Origin: Eledone cirrhosa | Taxonomy: Eukaryota > Mollusca > Cephalopoda > Octopoda > Eledonidae | Reading direction: 5' to 3' | DNA: 64,000 nt | Assembly: GCA_964016885.1 (NCBI GenBank) | Contig: OZ024740.1 | Coordinates: 4,244,336-4,308,335 of the forward strand | Part shown: positions 1 to 9,619 of the stretch, one piece after another | Layout: each line of letters starts with the position of its first letter | Position numbering within the stretch: position 1 is the first letter of the stretch | Notes under the pieces: generated by a model | What the model was told of the DNA's origin: nothing | Database searches by the model: none | What the model saw: the letters and a program-made list of their open reading frames with translations, nothing else | Position numbers and translations under genes: made by a program

Positions 1-3000
1 ATGGTTATTTGCGAGTCCAGGATCAGCAGCGAGCACCAACTGGCGCCCCTCTTCGACGACTTTGAGATCTTCGCATCTCTCTGTCAACCGGGGGGTGGGG
101 GTGGAGTTGTCGTTCTGCTGCGAAAACACCTGGGCCTCGCCATACAGAAGGTGCACCTGGACCCGGAGGGTCGACTGGTGGTTTTAGACGTCGGCAGTAG
201 TGAAAGTGGAGCCCTTAGACTAATAGCTGTGTACGCCCCTTTTTGGGCAGCGCGGCCGGAATACTTCCAACGTCTGGAAACTTTTCTGGGAACGTCCCGC
301 TCCTTGCTTTTAGTGGGGGACTGGAATGGTATCCTGGATGCACGTTGGGACTATGTAGGGGCATGTGCCAATAGAGGGGGGGGGGGTGTAAAAGCCTCAA
401 AAGGTTAATCGGCCGATTTGACCTGGCCGATAGATATCGACTAGATTTTCCGACTGTACCACTATGGACGTGGACCAATCGCAGTGGAACATCTAGGTCG
501 TACCTAGATAGGGTCCTAGTTAGAGAGAACGATAGGGACACATTTAGCTGTCCAAAAATGTTCATGGTTGACTATTCGGATCACAAGTTAGTGACCTGCA
601 TAGCCAACCTTGATAGAACCCATAGACAGGGACCCGGTTACTGGAAGCTGAACTTGTCCTTACCGAGAAGCAAAGCTTACAGTAAACGGATTAGCACGTT
701 AGTTAAGCAGAGTTTGACAGGGGCAATTGTCAACAACAGGTGGTGGAGCTCTCTTAAGAGAGCAATTAGAATAGAATCGATAGGTTTTAGTCAGGAATTA
801 GCAAGGGATAGGAACAAGACGGAAAGGGAATTAGTAGGTAGAGTAGAAGAGGCGATTAGGAGTGGAAATGTAGCCGGCGTGCTGGCATCAAGAATGGCCT
901 TAGACCAGTTCTTTGAGGTGAAGCATGAAGGCTGCGTTGTCAGGAGTAAAATACGTGCTCTGGGTAATGAGGGAGCCAAAGCTGTGAGCTGGGCCCGAGT
1001 GACAGAGGCAAAAAGTGGGAACAAGTCCACGATTCGGTCTTTGAAGGACCAGGATGGGCGTGTGATCCTTGAACCTGGGCAGATGTGTGCGGCCTTTCAG
1101 CGGCACTTTGCACGACTGTTCGAGAGGGGCGGCGCGCCGGGTGAGACTATGGATTTCAATCCATACCTCGACGGTCTGCCGCGCCTCTCGGACGCGGAGG
1201 CGAAGTCCTGCGAAAGGACGATTTCAGCTGCTGAGATAGGGGCGGCGCTGAGCCAATGCGGCAAACGCAAATCCCCGGGTCTCGATGGTCTACCATACGA
1301 GCTATATGTAGCGATGCCGGACTTGTTCTCCGATATCCTCGAAGCGGTCTACTGCAACTGGCAGCAGAACGGGAGAATTCCCAGTTCTGTGACCAAGGGC
1401 GTAGTTACGCTGGTGAGGAAGGATGAGAACAAGGGGGATGACATAAGTAACTTCAGGCCCATAACTCTGCTAAATACAGAGTTAAAGATTTTGGCCAAGG
1501 TGTTAGCGAAGAGGTTGGCGCTTGTCGTTGGAAACCTGGTGGGAGAAGCGCAGACATGCGCAATCCCGTCCAGGTCCATTCACGACAATCTCCACCTTAT
1601 GCGATACATCATAGAGAGGGTAGGGAATGAACCCGGCTTTGGTGGGGCCCTGATCAACTTGGATCAATCTAAAGCTTTCGATAGGGTTGACCATCGTTAC
1701 CTGGATGCGGTGCTCGCGGCGGCAGGCTTCGGACCCGTTTTCAGGGGTTGGATTGCTGCGATGCACAGCAGCAACGTTTGCTCAAGGGTCAAGGTGAACG
1801 GCCACCTCTCGGAGCCGTTCCAAATCATGCGATCCATCCGACAGGGATGCCCTCTCTCCTCCCTACTGTATGTGCTGGCTCTTGAGCCACTACTGCGGAA
1901 GTTGGAGCGGTTGCAGGGCATCCCTTTGGAACCGGGATTTCAGAAAGCGGCGTCGGCCTACGCCGATGACGTGACAGTAATGGTGTCGAAAACCTCGCAA
2001 ATCGGTGAGATCGGCACCTTACTGGAGGAATATGAAAGGTTTACAGGAGCCAAGCTGAACCGGGACAAGTCCGTCGGTTTGCAACTCGGAACATGGAGAG
2101 GCAAACCGATGCCCTCCAACGACGTCGTCTGACGCTGGACGGAGGGCCCGGTGAAGCTGCTTGGGGTCTGGTTCGGACCAGACCTCCAGGTGGAGAAAAA
2201 CTGGAACGAGGTAACGGCCAGGGTGTTTGCACTCACCCAGAAGTGGGCCCAGTGCAAACTATCCCTGAAAGGTCGAGCGGAGGTGGCGAATACTTATATA
2301 GCATCCGTCATCTACTACCGCTTGACCGTCGTGCCTTGCCCAGTGAAAAGACTCGCCAAAATGGAGTGCGCGCTGTTCCAATTTCTTTGGAACAAGCGGA
2401 CCCCTTTGGTGAGGAGATCCATCTGCTGTCAACACCCTTCGAAAGGAGGGCTGGGGATGCCGTGGCTACAGATGCGTAAACACGCATTAAGGCTACGGCA
2501 CCTCCAGGTATTCCTCACCGGTCAACCGGTGTGGGCCCCGTTTGTGAGGCGAGCCTTTCCCAGACTCGTCTCGCTCACCGAGCTGCAATCCTGGGTCAAG
2601 CAAAGACCGAGAAAAGTGGGCGACTGGCACATTGAATGTGCCCAGGCGCTCACGGCCCTCTGGAAAGCGGACCCGGCAATCAGTGGAGACTCCACCTCGA
2701 CATTTTATAGAGGGTTGGTACGCAGCAGGTGCGACGATGCTCTCGGAGAAGCTCTAGGCATGGAGGAAGATGAACTGGCCAGTCTGTTCGGTAGGACGTT
2801 TGGCCCTGGACCGATGGACAACTTCCAAAAGTCCCTGGCTTGGCAGTGCTACCGAGGGGCTCTACCCGTTCGAGACAAGCTCCACAGGCATGGGAGCCTG
2901 GGTAGAGATCCTTTGAATAAGATCTGTCCGAGATGCGTGCATGATGACGAAACCGTTGCGCACGCATTCGTACACTGCTCAGGCATTGCTGACCTGTGGG

Positions 3001-3341
3001 GCTATGTGGAACGACTACTGTCGAGGGTGGGACCAATCCGGTTGACCACCGAGTCCATTGTCACGATCAAACCGCCTCCCCCTTTCAAAAACGAAGGAGA
3101 GGCGGTTTTTCTCTGTGTGGTAGCCATGGCTAAAGAAGTTGTATGGTGGACGAGGCTGAAAGGGCTGAGGTCAGACACCTTTCTCTCCGGCCAACAACTG
3201 GTCCCCTTTTTCAAATACCATTTTAAAAGAAGGATCAGAATGGAGAGAGAGGTGCTCTACCCCAGCAAGTTTTATGAAAGGTGGGTGAAAGTAGGGAGAA
3301 TGGCCAGAGTGAATGGGTCTTCTCTCTATATCAGCCTGTAG
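1..3341 (+). pseudogene. LINE ORF2 (endonuclease-reverse transcriptase), copy A, broken
   Basis: The 3' part of ORF2, starting at the residue equivalent to Met35 of the intact copy C protein. Two lesions are visible. A run of G at about 376-386 is 11 long against 6 in copies B and C, a +5 insertion that shifts frame after the endonuclease GDWN motif. An in-frame TGA at 2130-2132 replaces the Gly743 codon (GGA in copy C), between the RT core and the C-terminal region. Downstream the frame is open to the normal stop at 3339-3341. RT motifs RQGCPLS and YADD and the terminal CCHC are readable. No functional ORF2 protein is expected from this copy. Confidence 0.9.
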
Positions 3342-3578
3342 GTGAAAGAAGAGGAAAAAGCGGAGACGAGGGAAGCACCTACTCTTTGTGCTCCTGAGGA
3401 GAAGGGTTACACATTTTTTCCGGGGTGTGTGCGACCCATGTTAATGCCCCCTCCCTATTGAGGACTTCGTTTGTTGTTGTTATTTCATTGTTATATTTTT
3501 GTACTCGTTAATTATATGTAAACTTCCCCCCTTGTATCTGTCCCTACCTTTTGTGCCCTAGTGGCAAATAAAGAAACC
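1..3578 (+). mobile_element. Tx1-like LINE, copy A (3' part, cut by window edge)
   Basis: Non-LTR retrotransposon copy beginning inside ORF2 at the window edge; base 1 corresponds to base 5700 of copy B. It is nearly identical to copies B and C along its whole length, including the 3' UTR, and ends with CAAATAAAGAAACC, after which the 72-bp satellite starts at 3579. The coding region is broken. It is the first of three head-to-tail copies. Class: the order apurinic endonuclease, reverse transcriptase, C-terminal CCHC, and RT blocks such as FRPITLLNT, LDQSKAFDRVDH and YADD, resemble the Tx1 branch of the L1 group. Family assignment is from recalled motifs, not a search. Confidence 0.9.
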
Positions 3579-3643
3579 ACTCTATATATACTATTGTATT
3601 GTCACAGTAAAGGCTTTACCTCACATAATATCTCACATAACAT
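3579..3643. repeat. 72-bp satellite, single interrupted unit between LINE copies A and B
   Basis: 65 bp equal to one 72-bp satellite unit lacking seven bases (TTACATT). It starts ACTCTATATATACTATTG directly after the 3' end of copy A and ends CTCACATAACAT directly before the 5' end of copy B. The unit carries the TATTGTCAC / ATAATATCTCAC variant. The same sequence without an insertion is seen repeatedly at 15059-16036, so the junctions can be read by comparison. Confidence 0.92.
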
Positions 3644-3854
3644 CTCGTATACGAGAGACGTGTGTTGACGTGTGTGAACAAGCTCGGCTACCGAGTCGGA
3701 TTTACTTACTCAAAAAGTGAGTTTTGATTAATTTTTTTATACTGTAATATACGTTACCCCCTTGCCTTGGTCGTCAAACTTTGAGTTTATTTATTTTCGC
3801 CCCTTTTTGGGGCGAATTTTCCAGTTAAAAATTTATTACGGCAAACTAATAGAA
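3644..3854 (+). promoter_or_regulatory. LINE 5' UTR with serial hairpins, copy B
   Basis: The leader before ORF1 contains four short inverted repeats. The terminal palindrome TCTCGTATACGAGA lies at 3643-3656. CTCGG-CTA-CCGAG is at 3683-3695, ACTCA-AAAAG-TGAGT at 3708-3722, and a strong stem TTCGCCCC-TTTTT-GGGGCGAA at 3796-3816, 38 bases before the ORF1 ATG. The same set occurs in copy C (last stem at 9561-9581). LINE leaders normally hold an internal promoter, which I infer here but cannot see. The conserved last stem could affect ORF1 translation; this is a hypothesis. Confidence 0.6.
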
Positions 3855-5576
3855 ATGGACGGAATTTTCACATCTCATCCTAACGTGAAAGCCACGCCCC
3901 CTAAGAAAGGTGATACAGAGAAGCTAGAAGCACAAGGCTCTAAGTCTCCCCTCCTCACTTCTGCAAAAGAAACATGGAACACGGAATTAAAAGAAAAATT
4001 TGTAAAAATGGGTGAAAACCCAGAAAGTCACATAAACGCAGACAAAAACAACAACGACAATAACAGCAATAGTCACAACACCAACCAAGCAAAAAATAAC
4101 GATAACACCAAACAAAGCGAACCCACTACTGGTGCCTCCTTTGCATAGGCGGTCCGGAAAACACAAACCTGCAAGCAACTGGACATTACAACTCTGAGAG
4201 AAAAGATGAAGGAAGCGAAACAGTATGTAACTTTCAAAGAAGGAGGAGACTTCACAATCACCTCCCCACAAGAAATCAAAAGAGACACGACGCTAAGAAC
4301 GATATCTTTCAGAACAATTTCCAACATAACAAGGAAACCAACTCAATTATCCCAAAAAGAGATTGAGCTGGTCCTAAAAAATGTGTGGAGTGATATATCG
4401 TTCATACAAAAAGGGCCACTCTATGGGAATATAACGGTCCTAATGAAGGATCAATTGACGGCCAGGAAATACTCTGTGGCACCAATTGTTTCCAAGCTAC
4501 ATACATTTTTCCCCACATATTTAGGGAAAAGAACGCAGAAGATAAGGGTCTCCGGAATCCGGCCAAATGCATGCATTTCCTGGGTACTAACAGGATTTTT
4601 AGAAGACGAGGACGGAATCCTCTCAGTAGGAGAAGTCACCACAGACGTTTTCGGCGGTTTGAGCGTGGAGGTTCTGGTCCAAATGAGACCAGAACGAATA
4701 GCTAGAATACCACAGAGGGTGTCCCTCGATGGAGAAACATTTATATATATTTCAGCCGAGGGTAGGAGGCCCATATGTTACTACTGTTCAAGCAGGGGTC
4801 ATCTAAGGGCTGCTTGTCCTCAATTGACAAAAAAAAAGGCTCTTTTGCCTACACCCCACACACCACCACCGCCACCACCACCACCACCACAACAACAACA
4901 AAAACAACACGGAAAAATAACACAAGACACGGCCCCACCCAAAACAACTCCCAAAACACACACAAATACAACAAAACCCCAAAATACACCACTACCCGAC
5001 AGCACGGACGAGGACCCAGCGGAAACGGCACCTAGTGACGAAGAGGGGGAACCCTTCCAACCTGTAAAAAGGAAAAAAAGAAAGCACCACTCGAACATAA
5101 ACGAAACAAACACACAACCACCAACAAAAACAAAACAAACAGAACAAACAAAATCCGCCCCACCCCAAAACATAACACATACAACAAAACGTAAGCACAC
5201 ACAAGAACAACAAACAAACACAACACAAATAAAACAGTATACATACATTAACACAAATAACAAAGAACTAGTAAAAACAATACACAAAGACCCTTTGGTG
5301 GAAACTGAAGGGCAATTCTTTGCAAGCGCGGCCAACAAACCGCATTTAAAAATGATAAGACTCCCAATGGACACCTATGCAAAACTTATAGAGAACTTTC
5401 CTGAGGACGTGGGGAAAACATGTACTCGACCCTATAACCGCGTCCTCTTGAAACGTTTCCCCACCCACACCTCACCAAACACCCCCACTCCACCACAGAA
5501 CAACACCCCACCAAACAACCCCTCCAATACGCCCATGGATATTGTGCAACCGGCTCCTCAGGAGCCGAACAGGTAG
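3855..5576 (+). pseudogene. LINE ORF1 (zinc-knuckle nucleic-acid-binding protein), copy B, broken
   Basis: Counterpart of the intact ORF1 at 9620-11362. The ATG at 3855 has an A at -3 and a G at +4. A C-to-T change makes TAG at 4146-4148 in place of the Gln98 codon (CAG in copy C). Beyond it the frame is open to the normal stop at 5574-5576. The single CCHC knuckle (CYYCSSRGHLRAAC) is intact, and the proline tract is seven codons shorter than in copy C. Unless the stop is read through, only a 97-residue fragment would be made. Confidence 0.88.
5551..5567 (+). promoter_or_regulatory. Perfect stem at the ORF1 end, before ORF2 (copy B)
   Basis: CGGCTCCT-C-AGGAGCCG is an 8-bp perfect inverted repeat around one base. 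It lies just before the ORF1 stop (TAG 5574-5576) and 30 bases before the ORF2 ATG (5598, context AACATGG). The same stem is present in copy C at 11337-11353. A structure between the ORFs may help ORF2 translation by termination-reinitiation, as described for some other bicistronic LINEs; the role here is inferred. Confidence 0.5.
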
Positions 5577-5597
5577 GTCCTTCCTCTTTTAACCAAC

Positions 5598-8500
5598 ATG
5601 GCTGATATAAGAGTTGGGTGTCTGAATGTACGTGGCCTGGGACTGTCTTGGAAACAAGGCAAACTTTTAAACGCTCTCAGGTCGCATAGAATGGATGTAA
5701 TGGCTATTTGCGAGTCCAGGATCAGCAGCGAGCACCAACTGGCGCCCCTCTTCGACGACTTTGAGATCTTCGCATCTCTCTGTCAACCGGGGGGTGGGGG
5801 TGGAGTTGTCGTTCTGCTGCGAAAACACCTGGGCCTCGCCATACAGAAGGTGCACCTGGACCCGGAGGGTCGACTGGTGGTTTTAGACGTCGGCAGTAGT
5901 GAAAGTGGAGCCCTTAGACTAATAGCTGTGTACGCCCCTTTTTGGGCAGCGCGGCCGGAATACTTCCAACGTCTGGAAACTTTTCTGGGAACGTCCCGCT
6001 CCTTGCTTTTAGTGGGGGACTGGAATGGTATCCTGGATGCACGTTGGGACTATGTAGGGGCATGTGCCAATAGAGGGGGGTGTAAAAGCCTCAAAAGGTT
6101 AATCGGACGATTTGACCTGGCCGATAGATATCGACTAGATTTTCCGACTGTACCACTATGGACGTGGACCAATCGCAGTGGAACATCTAGGTCGTACCTA
6201 GATAGGGTCCTAGTTAGAGAGAACGATAGGGACACATTTAGCTGTCCAAAAATGTTCATGGTTGACTATTCGGATCACAAGTTAGTGACCTGCATAGCCA
6301 ACCTTGATAGAACCCATAGACAGGGACCCGGTTACTGGAAGCTGAACTTGTCCTTACCGAGAAGCAAAGCTTACAGTAAACGGATTAGCACGTTAGTTAA
6401 GCAGAGTTTGACAGGGGCAATTGTCAACAACAGGTGGTGGAGCTCTCTTAAGAGAGCAATTAGAATAGAATCGATAGGTTTTAGTCAGGAATTAGCAAGG
6501 GATAGGAACAAGACGGAAAGGGAATTAGTAGGTAGAGTAGAAGAGGCGATTAGGAGTGGAAATGTAGCCGGCGTGCTGGCATCAAGAATGGCCTTAGACC
6601 AGTTCTTTGAGGTGAAGCATGAAGGCTGCGTTGTCAGGAGTAAAATACGTGCTCTGGGTAATGAGGGAGCCAAAGCTGTGAGCTGGGCCCGAGTGACAGA
6701 GGCAAAAAGTGGGAACAAGTCCACGATTCGGTTTTTGAAGGACCAGGATGGGCGTGTGATCCTTGAACCTGGGCAGATGTGTGCGGCCTTTCAGCGGCAC
6801 TTTGCACGACTGTTCGAGAGGGGCGGCGCGCCGGGTGAGACTATGGATTTCAATCCATACCTCGACGGTCTGCCGCGCCTCTCGGACGCGGAGGCGAAGT
6901 CCTGCGAAAGGACGATTTCAGCTGCTGAGATAGGGGCGGCGCTGAGCCAATGCGGCAAACGCAAATCCCCGGGTCTCGATGGTCTACCATACGAGCTATA
7001 TGTAGCGATGCCGGACTTGTTCTCCGATATCCTCGAAGCGGTCTACTGCAACTGGCAGCAGAACGGGAGAATTCCCAGTTCTGTGACCAAGGGCGTAGTT
7101 ACGCTGGTGAGGAAGGATGAGAACAAGGGGGATGACATAAGTAACTTCAGGCCCATAACTCTGCTAAATACAGAGTTAAAGATTTTGGCCAAGGTGTTAG
7201 CGAAGAGGTTGGCGCTTGTCGTTGGAAACCTGGTGGGAGAAGCGCAGACATGCGCAATCCCGTCCAGGTCCATTCACGACAATCTCCACCTTATGCGATA
7301 CATCATAGAGAGGGTAGGGAATGAACCCGGCTTTGGTGGGGCCCTGATCAACTTGGATCAATCTAAAGCTTTCGATAGGGTTGACCATCGTTACCTGGAT
7401 GCGGTGCTCGCGGCGGCAGGCTTCGGACCCGTTTTCAGGGGTTGGATTGCTGCGATGCACAGCAGCAACGTTTGCTCAAGGGTCAAGGTGAACGGCCACC
7501 TCTCGGAGCCGTTCCAAATCATGCGATCCATCCGACAGGGATGCCCTCTCTCCTCCCTACTGTATGTGCTGGCTCTTGAGCCACTACTGCGGAAGTTGGA
7601 GCGGTTGCAGGTCATCCCTTTGGAACCGGGATTTCAGAAAGCGGCGTCGGCCTACGCCGATGACGTGACAGTAATGGTGTCGAAAACCTCGCAAATCGGT
7701 GAGATCGGCACCTTACTGGAGGAATATGAAAGGTTTACAGGAGCCAAGCTGAACCGGGACAAGTCCGTCGGTTTGCAACTCGGAACATGGAGAGGCAAAC
7801 CGATGCCCTCCAACGACGTCGTCTGACGCTGGACGGAGGGCCCGGTGAAGCTGCTTGGGGTCTGGTTCGGACCAGACCTCCAGGTGGAGAAAAACTGGAA
7901 CGAGGTAACGGCCAGGGTGTTTGCACTCACCCAGAAGTGGGCCCAGTGCAAACTATCCCTGAAAGGTCGAGCGGAGGTGGCGAATACTTATATAGCATCC
8001 GTCATCTACTACCGCTTGACCGTCGTGCCTTGCCCAGTGAAAAGACTCGCCAAAATGGAGTGCGCGCTGTTCCAATTTCTTTGGAACAAGCGGACCCCTT
8101 TGGTGAGGAGATCCATCTGCTGTCAACACCCTTCGAAAGGAGGGCTGGGGATGCCGTGGCTACAGATGCGTAAACACGCATTAAGGCTACGGCACCTCCA
8201 GGTATTCCTCACCGGTCAACCGGTGTGGGCCCCGTTTGTGAGGCGAGCCTTTCCCAACTCGTCTCGCTCATCGAGCTGCAATCCTGGGTCAAGCAAAGAC
8301 CGAGAAAAGTGGGCGACTGGCACATTGAATGTGCCCAGGCGCTCACGGCCCTCTGGAAAGCGGACCCGGCAATCAGTGGAGACTCCACCTCGACATTCTA
8401 TAGAGGGTTGGTACGCAGCAGGTGCGACGATGCTCTCGGAGAAGCTCTAGGCATGGAGGAAGATGAACTGGCCAGTCTGTTCGGTAGGACGTTTGGCCCT

Positions 8501-9034
8501 GGACCGATGGACAACTTCCAAAAGTCCCTGGCTTGGCAGTGCTACCGAGGGGCTCTACCCGTTCGAGACAAGCTCCACAGGCATGGGAGCCTGGGTAGAG
8601 ATCCTTTGAATAAGATCTGTCCGAGATGCGTGCATGATGACGAAACCGTTGCGCACGCATTCGTACACTGCCCAGGCATTGCTGACCTGTGGGGCTATGT
8701 GGAACGACTACTGTCGAGGGTGGGACCAATCCGGTTGACCACCGAGTCCATTGTCACGATCAAACCGCCTCCCCCTTTCAAAAACGAAGGAGAGGCGGTT
8801 TTTCTCTGTGTGGTAGCCATGGCTAAAGAAGTTGTATGGTGGACGAGGCTGAAAGGGCTGAGGTCAGACACCTTTCTCTCCGGCCAACAACTGGTCCCCT
8901 TTTTCAAATACCATTTTAAAAGAAGGATCAGAATGGAGAGAGAGGTGCTCTACCCCAGCAAGTTTTATGAAAGGTGGGTGAAAGTAGGGAGAATGGCCAG
9001 AGTGAATGGGTCTTCTCTCTATATCAGCCTGTAG
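5598..9034 (+). pseudogene. LINE ORF2 (endonuclease-reverse transcriptase), copy B, broken
   Basis: Starts MADIRVGCLN at the same place as in copy C. Residues 1-742 are open and hold a full apurinic endonuclease (ICES, GDWN, SYLDR, SDHKLV) and an RT core with YADD. The Gly743 codon is TGA at 7824-7826, as in copy A. After that the frame reopens at once, until a one-base deletion near 8254 (TTTCCCAACTCG against TTTCCCAGACTCG in copies A and C) moves the remainder into another frame, open to 9034. The C-terminal CCHC is readable in that frame. The copy cannot encode a complete ORF2 protein. Confidence 0.9.
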
Positions 9035-9271
9035 GTGAAAGAAGAGGAAAAAGCGGAGACGAGGGAAGCACCTACTCTTTGTGCTCCTGAGGAGAAGGGT
9101 TACACATTTTTTCCGGGGTGTGTGCGACCCATGTTAATGCCCCCTCCCTATTGAGGACTTCGTTTGTTGTTGTTATTTCATTGTTATATTTTTGTACTCG
9201 TTAATTATATGTAAACTTCCCCCCTTGTATCTGTCCCTACCTTTTGTGCCCTAGTGGCAAATAAAGAAACC

Positions 9272-9408
9272 ACTCTATATATACTATTGTATTTTCACAG
9301 TAAAGGCTTTACCTCACATTATATCTCGCATAACATTTACATTACTCTATATATACTATTGTATTGTCACAGTAAAGGCTTTACCTCACATAATATCTCA
9401 CATAACAT
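9272..9408. repeat. 72-bp satellite, two units between LINE copies B and C
   Basis: 137 bp, that is one complete 72-bp unit plus a 65-bp unit lacking TTACATT at the LINE junction. The first unit is the TATTTTCAC / ATTATATCTCGC variant. The second is the TATTGTCAC / ATAATATCTCAC variant and is interrupted by copy C at the same position as the unit before copy B. Confidence 0.92.
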
Positions 9409-9619
9409 CTCGTATACGAGAGACGTGTGTTGACGTGTGTGAACAAGCTCGGCTACCGAGTCGGATTTACTTACTCAAAAAGTGAGTTTTGATTAATTTT
9501 TTTATACTGTAATATACGTTAACCCCTTGCCTTGGTCGTCAAACTTTGAGTTTATTTATTTTCGCCCCTTTTTGGGGCGAATTTTCCAGTTAAAAATTTA
9601 TTACGGCAAACTAATAGAA

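Larger units (their letters stand above)
3644..9271 (+). mobile_element. Tx1-like LINE, copy B (complete, inactivated)
   Basis: A full-length 5,628-bp copy flanked on both sides by 72-bp satellite. It contains a 5' UTR of about 211 bp, ORF1 (3855-5576), a 21-bp spacer, ORF2 (5598-9034) and a 3' UTR ending in an AATAAA-containing tail without a long poly(A). The 5' end is a palindrome (TCTCGTATACGAGA, 3643-3656). Both ORFs carry disabling changes: a stop in ORF1, and a stop plus a frameshift in ORF2. It is 22 bp shorter than copy C, explained by a proline-repeat difference of seven codons and a one-base deletion. No target-site duplication is seen; seven satellite bases are missing at the site. 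Confidence 0.93.

Noticed and set aside
4820..5374. Reverse-strand open frames antisense to ORF1 (also 10585-11160)
   Set aside because: Gly/Val/Cys-rich translations antisense to the ACA/CCA-rich ORF1 tail; composition artefacts.
9527..9619. Upstream extension of the LINE ORF1 frame from a TTG at 9527 (3762 in copy B)
   Set aside because: No ATG in that stretch; the first ATG (9620, 3855) has good context, and the extension overlaps the conserved 5' UTR hairpin.
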